Source: an uncultured Agathobacter sp.
GTDB lineage: Bacteria > Bacillota > Clostridia > Lachnospirales > Lachnospiraceae
Length of the DNA stretch: 62,293 nt
NCBI GenBank assembly: GCA_945910395.1
Contig: CAMDYX010000008.1
Span: forward strand, 1 to 62,293
Reading direction: 5' to 3'
Below, piece by piece: positions 29,396-37,006 of the stretch. The number at the start of each line of letters is the position of its first letter. Within the stretch, counting starts at the first letter, position 1. The notes below the pieces were generated by a model, which did no database searches, was not told where the DNA came from, and saw only the letters and a program-made list of their open reading frames with translations. The position numbers were made by a program, and so were the translations under genes.

Positions 29396-31093
29396 CTACC
29401 TTTCATCTTTTTCAAATAGGTTTGGCACTTTTCTTTCTAACTCCCACATATAATAATTGTAAAAATATTGACTATCTATCTTCTTATTTGCATATTGTAT
29501 AGTTCCCATATCCACTATCTGTTCATCAAATATAGGTCTTCTAAGAATTTCCTCCAGTTCCGGTTTTGGAGTAACTCCATCTTCCTTCATCATGGAAATC
29601 TCCTTAAATTCTTCTTCCGTAAATGTCCCCCAATTTAGTATCTTTGTAAAAAAGACCTCGTCTACACCTAGTACAAGTCCCCATTCTACAAATTTTTCCA
29701 TTTCTTTATAGTTTTCCTTTTGAACGACGAAATTCAATCTTAAATAAGCCAACTCTCCCTTTTTCCGAAGATATGACGCATATTCCATATTTCGTTTTAC
29801 AATTTCGAAGTTCCCCCCTCTACGAATTTTCTCATAGGTTTCCTTTGTTGCCGCATCAATAGAAAAAGTAGCCATTATTTTACTTGTTTTTTCTCCCTTA
29901 AAGTCCATCCAATTGTCTTGATTGAATAATGTCCCATTAGACAAAATTCTTATATATTTAGGATGGTTTAAAGCTTTGTTTCGGTATACTTCTCGATAAG
30001 CTCTACTTGCAAACACTTCTCCATTTCCAGCCATAATAAAAAACTTACATTTATCAATAATTTCATCACTTATTCTTCGACTCATTTTACAAGCAGCATC
30101 AAGATCTGTGCCTTTGGCAACAAATATTTCGTTCCTACATGTTTCACATCGTAGATTACATGACGCATCATAACCTATTGCCACAACGCTTGGCGATTCT
30201 TCAATCTGTTTATATTCTCCTTTTATATCCCCACACGTTTCTGCACTTCTCCCTACAAAATATGGACACATCTCTTTATTGCAAAAAGAGTATGTTCTAT
30301 TTACCACAGAAAGTGCTAATATTTTATGTATGGTGTTTCCCCAAACAGAATTAATTGATTTGTCAGAAATATTTCCTATCCCCTGTTCAACAAATGTCGT
30401 ACAACAGGTCCGCGTTTCACCTCCGCCTAGAATTTCTAAATGATTAAGCATAGTGTCACATTCGAAATCGTAATACGCTTTGTCGAATATCGTCTGCTTA
30501 AGCAAATCACCACAATTGTATGACAATTCTTCTGCAAGAACAAAATCTGTTCCATAGCATAATTGTTTTTTCTTTAAAAACTCAATTATTACTGTATTAT
30601 TTCTTGGAGTTACTATAATAAACAGACTGTTCCAATCCGAAATTTCATCCGGTTTAACAACATCTTTTCCCCAAAAACTAGTTTTCTTTGGGGATGAATC
30701 AATAAAAAACTGAAAATCAACCTCAGAATAATTTTCTATGAATTTTTTTCCTTGTCTTCCGATTCCCCATAAAACCACTTTTCGTCCTTTAGGAATTTGC
30801 GTAGCACCACTACTTAACTTGCATAAGAAATCATCCACAAACAAAAAATCTTTGCCATGTTTCATTCCATATGACTCTAGATTTTTTGTCTTTGCATCCT
30901 TGTCAAAATCACAAATAATAATCTTTTCCGAACCATGTTTACATATTACATCTTCAAGACTAATCACAGGCAAGCCATTCCATCTTTCTACTTCTTTCGT
31001 ATCATCAAAAACACCTATAACATTCAACGAATTAAAAAAATAGATAAAATCTTTTGCCACTCGATTGATTCCATAAATTATATAGTTTTCCAT
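29396..31093 (-). CDS. Radical SAM protein with N-terminal SPASM-like and two Rossmann-like modules
   Basis: A 565-residue protein. Residues 3-90 (NYIIYGINRVAKDFIYFF) and 103-190 (RKVVLWGIGRQGKKF) are two copies of the Rossmann-like module. Residues about 225-290 look like a SPASM segment (CCTTF...GIGNISDKSINSVWGN...YSFCNKEMCPYF), placed before the catalytic domain rather than after it. The radical SAM core starts with C312, C316 and C319 (DASCNLRCETCRN, CxxxCxxC) and continues to about residue 520 (GNGEVFASR, LRILSNGTL-type, TFSIDAATKETYEKIRRGG). Likely a sugar- or peptide-modifying radical enzyme of the glycan pathway; substrate unknown. Confidence 0.82.
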   Translation of the reverse strand: MENYIIYGINRVAKDFIYFFNSLNVIGVFDDTKEVERWNGLPVISLEDVICKHGSEKIIICDFDKDAKTKNLESYGMKHGKDFLFVDDFLCKLSSGATQIPKGRKVVLWGIGRQGKKFIENYSEVDFQFFIDSSPKKTSFWGKDVVKPDEISDWNSLFIIVTPRNNTVIIEFLKKKQLCYGTDFVLAEELSYNCGDLLKQTIFDKAYYDFECDTMLNHLEILGGGETRTCCTTFVEQGIGNISDKSINSVWGNTIHKILALSVVNRTYSFCNKEMCPYFVGRSAETCGDIKGEYKQIEESPSVVAIGYDASCNLRCETCRNEIFVAKGTDLDAACKMSRRISDEIIDKCKFFIMAGNGEVFASRAYREVYRNKALNHPKYIRILSNGTLFNQDNWMDFKGEKTSKIMATFSIDAATKETYEKIRRGGNFEIVKRNMEYASYLRKKGELAYLRLNFVVQKENYKEMEKFVEWGLVLGVDEVFFTKILNWGTFTEEEFKEISMMKEDGVTPKPELEEILRRPIFDEQIVDMGTIQYANKKIDSQYFYNYYMWELERKVPNLFEKDER

Positions 31094-31106
31094 AAATTAA
31101 TTCCTC

Positions 31107-32594
31107 TTATTCAATCAATAATTCTTCAAGTAATTCCGTAATGAAAATAATCTTTGCATTTGTTTTTTCCGAAAGTAGCGCATGTATTTTTTCCATATCA
31201 TATAGAACTGTAACAACAATTACTTGCACATTCGGCAAAGCCGCTTCAGCCCTATATACAGGAAAAGGTTTTCGCACATCTTCGCCTCTTCTATCTATTC
31301 CATAAAGAATATTAATCGTTGAATCATTGAGCTGTGTTACCAGATGACCGCCTAGCATTCCTAGTCCGTATATTGCAATATCCCTATATCCATGTTTTAC
31401 AAAATAGCTTCCGACTGTTTTATCTTTTTCAATCACTTGCATCCACAAGTCTAATGTCTTCCAAAAGCCGTGATACCGCTCTACAATAATCTGATTATTT
31501 GTTTTATTATTTTCTTCTCCAAATGTTCGATTACATTTTTCCTTTGTCGCATAAAAAAGAGCATTATTAACTGCTTCTAGCATTCGATACCCACGTGTTT
31601 CATCTGGTTCAAGATACATTCCCTCCCCCCACTCATTCCAAGCATTTATGAAAGTAAATTCATTACCTGCCGTCATTCCTTTTTGTATTAAGTACTTTAG
31701 GTTATTCTCAAAGATATCTGGTTCCATCGTAGACAACACTCGTCCGCCCTCTCCTCGACGTGGAGTATCATCGTACCCTGGAAATCCGCAATAATATACA
31801 GTATCATCTTTTTGAATCGGTTCATCCAAAATAGAATCCCATAGCAGTTGGCTATCAATAATACCACATTCCGAAGTGGCCCGCAGAGAATTCTGTGGTT
31901 CTTGCCGTAATACTGCGTCCAAACATCCTCCCCCGTTACTGTTCACTCCCAGTATATATAAATCTTTAAATCCACTTTCTTGTGCCATTTTTCTCCAACA
32001 AGTAATCATTTGATACAAGCATGGAATTGACATCGGTTTATAAATAATAAAAAGAGGTTTTCCATCAACTTTAATATACCTATTATCGCTGAAAAATGAT
32101 AACAGATATTCAAAATGACGTTTCCACTCTGTTTCACCGCCATATTCTTGTTCTATTAGTACGCTTTTTCCCTCATCAATATCTAATTTTCTATCTATCT
32201 TTGTTGACCAAGTATTTTTATCATAAATATTGCTCCATGAGCGTGCCCATGTTTCATTCGCCCATGAAAAACAAAAGGGCATATCTATGTCCTTCCATTT
32301 CAGCAAATTTTCAGCAGGCTTCTCAAGAATTTTCTTTCCATCCTTAAACCAATAGTGATATATAGCCATTCCATATATACTATATTGATGCATCAAATCC
32401 GCTTGCCACTGCATTGTTTTCTTATCTAAAAGATTATAATAGTTTTGGTTCAAGGGAACCCTAGGTTGATCTTGTCCTTCAAAATAGACCTCCGCATCCT
32501 TTACAGCCGTCCATTCAGTATATCCTTCTCCCCACCATTCATCATTTTCTTTTACTCGATGAAATTGTGGAAGATACATTGCAATCAGTTTCAA
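31107..32594 (-). CDS. WbsX-like / GH99-like glycan enzyme with Rossmann-like module
   Basis: The product has 495 residues from a TTG start at 32594 (GAGGTGG just upstream; the family begins exactly at MKLIAMYLPQFH). Residues 1-345 match the WbsX group of polysaccharide-cluster proteins: YLPQFHRVKENDEWWGEGYTEW, IYHYWFKDGKKILEKP, FSWANETWARSW, FTFINAWNEWGEGMYLEPD. This TIM-barrel family is related to GH99 endo-mannosidases and is annotated as glycosyltransferase or hydrolase without firm proof. Residues about 390-480 are the Rossmann-like module (DIAIYGLGMLGGHLV). Confidence 0.85.
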   Translation of the reverse strand: MKLIAMYLPQFHRVKENDEWWGEGYTEWTAVKDAEVYFEGQDQPRVPLNQNYYNLLDKKTMQWQADLMHQYSIYGMAIYHYWFKDGKKILEKPAENLLKWKDIDMPFCFSWANETWARSWSNIYDKNTWSTKIDRKLDIDEGKSVLIEQEYGGETEWKRHFEYLLSFFSDNRYIKVDGKPLFIIYKPMSIPCLYQMITCWRKMAQESGFKDLYILGVNSNGGGCLDAVLRQEPQNSLRATSECGIIDSQLLWDSILDEPIQKDDTVYYCGFPGYDDTPRRGEGGRVLSTMEPDIFENNLKYLIQKGMTAGNEFTFINAWNEWGEGMYLEPDETRGYRMLEAVNNALFYATKEKCNRTFGEENNKTNNQIIVERYHGFWKTLDLWMQVIEKDKTVGSYFVKHGYRDIAIYGLGMLGGHLVTQLNDSTINILYGIDRRGEDVRKPFPVYRAEAALPNVQVIVVTVLYDMEKIHALLSEKTNAKIIFITELLEELLIE

Positions 32595-32603
32595 TTCGCC
32601 ACC

Positions 32604-33791
32604 TCATTTTTCAATCAAATCTAGTAGAATCTGAGGATCTTGTATATATCTCTCCTCAATCCACATAATCTTTTTTCTATTTATCCCTGCTCCAATAAGC
32701 TCGTTAACAATTTCTTCTTTTACATCATATCTAAGTACTGTAATTACTATTTTTTCTGCGGATTCATAATCTGCAAGTATAGGATTATTTACAGGGATAT
32801 TCTTCCCCAGCTCTTCGAAATCCCTATCCACCCAATCTATAATTGTTATTTTTGAACAACTAGATAAATAACGGTAAAAATTTATTCCTACCGCTCCCGC
32901 TCCGTATAATATTATCTTACTCCCTTCTTCTATTCCTCCAAACGCTGCAAGGATTTTTTCCTTGTCAAATATCCATGGCATGCACCATATATAATGATAT
33001 ATCATGCTATACTTGCATTGATTAATAAAGTTCTCTCGATAAATAGAACTCGATGCTGCTCGAAGTATTATTTCAAAATTATTTCTTAACGTTTCATGTA
33101 TATTTGATGCTGGATTTCTCTTTAACGATTCAACATTTTTTCTATAATGATAAAAAGAGTTTTTGCAAACAAAAAGTGACTTTTCTTGTATTAAGTAAGG
33201 ATATACCGTAGCTCCATCTTCCATAAAATCAGCTCTATTCTTTATTTTCATTATATAGCTAATTACTTTTTCTCTTACAAACAATTTATTCCATAAATAT
33301 GGGGAAATCCCAGATGAAAAAAATTTTCCTGTATACATCATCGTCGGCATAACTATATCTAAAAACTTCTTTCCACAATATAATCCCTCATCATATTTTG
33401 GAACTGAGTCGATGACACTCTTCCTTTCATTATGCAATATTCCAGACTCAACTATGGATACATTGTATTTCTCCATAATATTTTCTAAATACTGGTACAT
33501 TTCCGGTTCAATCCAATCATCTCCATCTACAAATCCAACATACTTTCCTGTTGCTTTCGCAATTCCTGCCTTTCGAGCTGACACCACACCACCATTTTCC
33601 TTGTGTATAACTTTGATTCTTGGTTCTCTCGCCGCATATAAGTTGCATATTTCCCAACTGCTATCAACGGATCCGTCATCAATTAAAAGAATTTCCAAGT
33701 CTTTATATGTCTGATTAATAATACTTTCAATACATTGAGCAATATATTTTTCTACATTATAAACCGGTACAATTACTGATATTTTTTCCAA
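32604..33791 (-). CDS. GT2 glycosyltransferase with C-terminal Rossmann-like module
   Basis: The product has 395 residues from TTG 33791 (AGAGG 7 nt upstream), which places the GT2 start EKISVIVPVYNVEKYIAQ at the N-terminus; a TTG at 33806 is a poorer fit. Motifs: LLIDDGSVDSSWE, GFVDGDDWIEPE (DxD) near 90, FMEDGATVYPYL. Residues about 300-385 are the Rossmann-like module (KIILYGAGAVGINFYRYL). It is closely similar to the 26893-28080 protein in layout. The next gene downstream also starts with TTG. Confidence 0.88.
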   Translation of the reverse strand: MEKISVIVPVYNVEKYIAQCIESIINQTYKDLEILLIDDGSVDSSWEICNLYAAREPRIKVIHKENGGVVSARKAGIAKATGKYVGFVDGDDWIEPEMYQYLENIMEKYNVSIVESGILHNERKSVIDSVPKYDEGLYCGKKFLDIVMPTMMYTGKFFSSGISPYLWNKLFVREKVISYIMKIKNRADFMEDGATVYPYLIQEKSLFVCKNSFYHYRKNVESLKRNPASNIHETLRNNFEIILRAASSSIYRENFINQCKYSMIYHYIWCMPWIFDKEKILAAFGGIEEGSKIILYGAGAVGINFYRYLSSCSKITIIDWVDRDFEELGKNIPVNNPILADYESAEKIVITVLRYDVKEEIVNELIGAGINRKKIMWIEERYIQDPQILLDLIEK

Positions 33792-33811
33792 TGTTATACC
33801 TCTCAAATCTT

Positions 33812-34630
33812 TTAATTATATGTAAATATTTTTATTTTGCTAACCGGATGAACTTTTCTCTGTTCTTCTGGCGGCAGCTCCATATACTCTCCAAATTTAA
33901 ATCTCAAATAACCCTGATAATCCCTAATTCCTTGAAAAATCTCTCCTTCAAAAACGATATCTTCGCTCTCTTCATACCACTTTCTATAATATCCCCATTC
34001 TCTATTCGGGGTCGGAAACATTAGGATTCGTACCATTTTTGTCTGTTTTCTATTAGCCTGAGAAATCATTTGGTGATAGTATGAAAATACTACATTTTCA
34101 GGAAGGCGACTAAGCACGCGATACCACACTCGCTTAATCGGATTCTTATCGGCTATTTTCCCAACTTCTGACCATAAAATCTTTCGTACACAAAAACACT
34201 CAAAATTTTTAAGACTTCTTAATATATAATTATCCGGGACTCCATCTAATGGGAAAACGTCAATAAAGATTCCCTGCTCATATGGCATATGTTCTTGATG
34301 TTCACGAAGAAACAACGTATCTTTCCTTCTCAACTTACCATATCCCCATCGGTATCCCTTGGTATTTCTATGGTCTTGAAAATAGAATCTCGTTGTATCA
34401 AGTTCTGCCTTGCAAGCTTCCCGAAACCGTTCATATTCTGGACGCAGTAGTGCCACATCTGCATCATCGTCCCATGGAATATATCCTCCATGCCGAACAG
34501 CTCCTAAAAGTGTTCCTGCAATAATATTATAGTGAATATCGCATTTTTTGCAGATTCGATCTACTTCTATAAGCATCTCAAGCTGTATCATCTGAACTTC
34601 TCTTAATTGCTGATTCGTTAAGTGAACCAT
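33812..34630 (-). CDS. LicD-family phosphotransferase
   Basis: A 272-residue protein with the LicD nucleotidyl/phosphotransferase signature IIAGTLLGAVRHGGYIPWDD followed by DDADVALLRPEYERF and IDVFPLDGVPDN. LicD proteins move a phosphorylated alcohol (phosphocholine, glycerol- or ribitol-phosphate) from a CDP-activated donor to a sugar. The apparent ATG has no good Shine-Dalgarno: an AAGGAG lies on the far side of the hairpin at 34638-34665. It is the first gene of the long operon down to 19895, behind a sigma28-like promoter. Confidence 0.88.
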   Translation of the reverse strand: MVHLTNQQLREVQMIQLEMLIEVDRICKKCDIHYNIIAGTLLGAVRHGGYIPWDDDADVALLRPEYERFREACKAELDTTRFYFQDHRNTKGYRWGYGKLRRKDTLFLREHQEHMPYEQGIFIDVFPLDGVPDNYILRSLKNFECFCVRKILWSEVGKIADKNPIKRVWYRVLSRLPENVVFSYYHQMISQANRKQTKMVRILMFPTPNREWGYYRKWYEESEDIVFEGEIFQGIRDYQGYLRFKFGEYMELPPEEQRKVHPVSKIKIFTYN

Positions 34631-34637
34631 ATCATAA

Positions 34638-34665
34638 CAAAAAGCCCCGCACTAAGTGCAAGGCT
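34638..34665 (-). terminator. Terminator-like hairpin just upstream of the licD-type gene
   Basis: Stem AGCC..GCAC / GTGC..GGCT (34643-34665) with a TAA loop, followed by TTTTTG on the minus strand, ending 8 bp before the ATG at 34630. It can terminate the 36825-34804 operon but also lies inside the leader of the sigma28-like transcript, so it may attenuate it. Confidence 0.7.
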
Positions 34666-34683
34666 CTCCTTTCCATTATTCTT

Positions 34684-34697
34684 GCGACTCCATTCGC
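34684..34697 (-). repeat. 14-nt leader motif, copy 1
   Basis: GCGAATGGAGTCGC (minus strand) is identical to 36896-36909. It can fold as a 4-bp hairpin (GCGA/TCGC). Both copies lie between a sigma28-like promoter and a terminator-like hairpin in front of a glycan gene. Confidence 0.6.
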
Positions 34698-34734
34698 GCC
34701 AAATCCCAAATAGGCTTATTCTTTTCCGTTATAT

Positions 34735-34762
34735 ATATCGGTTAACTATACTCTAATCTTTA
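34735..34762 (-). promoter_or_regulatory. sigma28-like promoter upstream of the licD-type operon
   Basis: TAAA (34759-34762) and ACCGATAT (34735-34742) on the minus strand, 16-bp spacer. Sigma28 consensus is TAAA-N15-GCCGATAA; the -10 element matches well and the spacer is one base long, as at the flaG promoter. Confidence 0.6.
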
Positions 34763-34803
34763 CTATTTTGCATATCAGATTATATCTTTTTGATATAACC
34801 ACA

Positions 34804-35718
34804 TTAACCCACCATCTCTTCCCCAATCGCTTTAATCGTCCTCAGCACTTCTCCCCGCGCCCCTCTAGGAAAGCTGTTCATGCAAGGAAACGTTTCAAAG
34901 CTTAGTGTTCCATCAAATCCAATTTCTTCAAGCGCCGTTCTGAATGTCTCCCAATCCACTCCATCCTCCGGCTTGCTTCCAAACGTATAAGGCATCTGAT
35001 GCAGATCCCCAAGTGCATCATTCTCATGAAGGTGCATAATCTTAAGCCGGCTTCCTACCTGTCGAACATACTCTGATGGTTCGCGGCGAACCAGTTCCAT
35101 ATGTCCCGTATCAAGACATATTCCAAACAGCTCCTCTCCGGCAAGCGCATTAAGCATACCCACATACCAGATTGCCTCTTCTGGGTCCGCACATGTGCCC
35201 TCTGTAATTCTTCCGCCCACACCTTCATACAGATTCTCTACGCATACACCCACATGATGCTCCTTGAGCAGAGGAATCAGCGATTGAAAATATTGCAGGT
35301 TCATCGCACGCTCCACATCCAATCCAAACTTGTATTGTAGCTTAAATGGATGCATTACCACCCACGGAATCTCCATCTGTCCTGCAATTGCGATACTCTT
35401 TGGAATTACAACCTTCTGCATGTAATCCGTCACATCCGGTCTATTCGGTACAAAGATTGGATAGGGCGCATGCATCTGGGATGGTTTGATTCCATATGCT
35501 TCAAATGTCCTTTTATACTCACCAAAATAGGCAAGCATTACATCTAGATCAGCGTCAAAGAAGGAATTGATCCTGCCGGTATAGATATCCGAATTTTTTA
35601 GGAAAGTATCTAGGTTAAAATCCACTCTCTCAAATCCTGCAGCGGCAATGAATGCCACGCCTTCTTCTAGCCCCATCTCCGGCAATATGCCCTTTGTCTG
35701 TACTCCTACATCTATCAT
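34804..35718 (-). CDS. Sugar phosphate isomerase/epimerase TIM barrel (intact site)
   Basis: A 304-residue paralogue of the 21069-22010 protein. The metal ligands are complete: E161 (CVENLYEG), D203 and H206 (CLDTGHMEL), HLHEND (229-234) and E275 (SFETFP). It opens with the same VGVQTK motif as its paralogue. It lies 15 bp after a degenerate Rossmann-fused paralogue, repeating the pair arrangement seen at 21069-23263. It probably acts on a sugar phosphate in glycan synthesis. Confidence 0.85.
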   Translation of the reverse strand: MIDVGVQTKGILPEMGLEEGVAFIAAAGFERVDFNLDTFLKNSDIYTGRINSFFDADLDVMLAYFGEYKRTFEAYGIKPSQMHAPYPIFVPNRPDVTDYMQKVVIPKSIAIAGQMEIPWVVMHPFKLQYKFGLDVERAMNLQYFQSLIPLLKEHHVGVCVENLYEGVGGRITEGTCADPEEAIWYVGMLNALAGEELFGICLDTGHMELVRREPSEYVRQVGSRLKIMHLHENDALGDLHQMPYTFGSKPEDGVDWETFRTALEEIGFDGTLSFETFPCMNSFPRGARGEVLRTIKAIGEEMVG

Positions 35719-35733
35719 ACTTATTTTCCTATC

Positions 35734-36825
35734 CTATACATAATATCTATCGTGAAACTCTTCGTATTCCACACCCATTTCTCGCAGCTGCGCACCAATT
35801 GCATCGTAGTACATACAACAAATGACCACATTCCGGTCTTCTTCAGGAACCTGTAGAATTTCCTTTGGATTCTTGATTGGCACTCCCATGTATTCGGTGC
35901 CCCATCTTGCCTGTCCGTTATCCACCGCAAAATATGGTGGATATTTTTTCCCAAATTCTTGCATATAATCCACCAGCATCTGCCCTGCTCCAAAGAGAAT
36001 CAGCTTCTTATCCGGCTTGCCCAGCACGCGCTCTGCAAAGGTATACTGACTTTCCCACTCCCTTACAAGTGCACTCTGGATGCGCATAAACGATGTCTGA
36101 AGTTTCTTCGGGCATCTTGCGAACAATCCTGTGGTGTCAAAAATCATCCACCCTTGAAAATCCATCCGGATAAGCTCTCCAATGATGTGATACCAGTCGG
36201 TTACCAAATCGCCTCTACCCTTTGTAAATGTATAGGGCATCTGCTTGTCATTGTACCGTCCGCCATTATCATTGGCATGAACCATGCACAGATACTCGCG
36301 ACACTGGTAGAGTTGACTTCGTATATTTTTGGCAAGGAGGTTGCCATATCCGATATTATAACAAATCCCAACCATAGGTCGGTCACACAAGCGATTATAG
36401 AAATTAGCAATCCGAATCAAGCCTGTTACATCCGAATATTCATTATGTACATACCCGGATGCATCGTCTCCCTGACATCCATTCTCCAAAAAAATTGGTA
36501 TTCCAAAATCTTCTATCATACCATAGCATTCTTCTACCACTTCCTCGAAGATTCCCGGTTCACAGTTCATTGTTTCAAGAACAATATAGTTTCCCTGGTA
36601 TGCTTTGCATGCCTCAAGTATCTCATACAACTTTTCCGGTGTCAGCTTGTGTAGCGGATACAAAAAGCCCGATACACGCAACAGGCGGTTCTCCCCCTCC
36701 TTCTTCTCATAGGTCGGAAGCCCCTCTCCTTCTATCACTTCGTAAGGAATTTCCGCATAGGAAAATCCTGCGTCTGCAATTGCCTCCAAACTTAATGGGG
36801 CATGATACTGTACTCCTGCTAACAT
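35734..36825 (-). CDS. Degenerate epimerase-like TIM barrel fused to a Rossmann-like module
   Basis: The product has 363 residues. ATG 36825 (MLAGVQYHAPLSLEAIADAG) is chosen because GGGAG lies 6 nt upstream; the longer frame to 36918 crosses the terminator-like hairpin. The barrel keeps one ligand (E114, FLENGC) but has YNIGYGN in place of DTGH, VHAND in place of HxHD and FDTTG in place of FET. Residues about 273-355 are the Rossmann-like module (KLILFGAGQMLVDYM ... NVVICCMYYDAIGAQL), most like that of the 22013 protein. First gene of a two-gene transcript with its intact partner. Confidence 0.75.
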   Translation of the reverse strand: MLAGVQYHAPLSLEAIADAGFSYAEIPYEVIEGEGLPTYEKKEGENRLLRVSGFLYPLHKLTPEKLYEILEACKAYQGNYIVLETMNCEPGIFEEVVEECYGMIEDFGIPIFLENGCQGDDASGYVHNEYSDVTGLIRIANFYNRLCDRPMVGICYNIGYGNLLAKNIRSQLYQCREYLCMVHANDNGGRYNDKQMPYTFTKGRGDLVTDWYHIIGELIRMDFQGWMIFDTTGLFARCPKKLQTSFMRIQSALVREWESQYTFAERVLGKPDKKLILFGAGQMLVDYMQEFGKKYPPYFAVDNGQARWGTEYMGVPIKNPKEILQVPEEDRNVVICCMYYDAIGAQLREMGVEYEEFHDRYYV

Positions 36826-36840
36826 TTTTTTCTCCCATTC

Positions 36841-36869
36841 AAAAAGGATCCCGCATCTATGCGAGATCC
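36841..36869 (-). terminator. Terminator-like hairpin in the leader of the epimerase pair
   Basis: Stem of 10 of 11 pairs (GGATCCCGCAT at 36846-36856 with ATGCGAGATCC at 36859-36869) followed by TTTTT on the minus strand, then the Shine-Dalgarno and ATG at 36825. It lies downstream of a sigma28-like promoter, so it looks like an attenuator. Confidence 0.65.
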
Positions 36870-36895
36870 CTTCTACTCTTTTTCTCTCGTATCCG

Positions 36896-36909
36896 GCGAC
36901 TCCATTCGC
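36896..36909 (-). repeat. 14-nt leader motif, copy 2
   Basis: GCGAATGGAGTCGC on the minus strand, identical to 34684-34697 and in the same relative place between promoter and hairpin. Confidence 0.6.
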
Positions 36910-36962
36910 ACAATGCAAATTCCATTTTGCTCACTATATCTTACTGTTATTTCTATTATAGT

Positions 36963-36990
36963 TTATCGGATACTTCATTACAAATACTTA
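36963..36990 (-). promoter_or_regulatory. sigma28-like promoter for the epimerase pair
   Basis: TAAG (36987-36990) and TCCGATAA (36963-36970) on the minus strand, 16-bp spacer. The -10 octamer matches seven of eight consensus bases; the -35 is one mismatch from TAAA. Confidence 0.55.
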
Positions 36991-37006
36991 GTTCTATTTA
37001 ATAATA

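Noticed and set aside
29392-29415. TTG start at 29415 for the RgpF-like protein
   Set aside because: It would overlap the upstream gene by 20 bp with no Shine-Dalgarno at the right distance; ATG 29391 has AAAGG 7 nt upstream.
35959-36654. 231-residue plus-strand frame opposite the epimerase-like gene
   Set aside because: Antisense shadow; the minus-strand gene has motifs, a Shine-Dalgarno and an operon partner, while the plus frame has neither motifs nor signals.
36826-36918. N-terminal extension (MHCANGVAGYERKR...) of the 35734 gene
   Set aside because: It would translate through a terminator-like hairpin and the conserved 14-nt motif; the ATG at 36825 has a proper Shine-Dalgarno and aligns with its paralogue.
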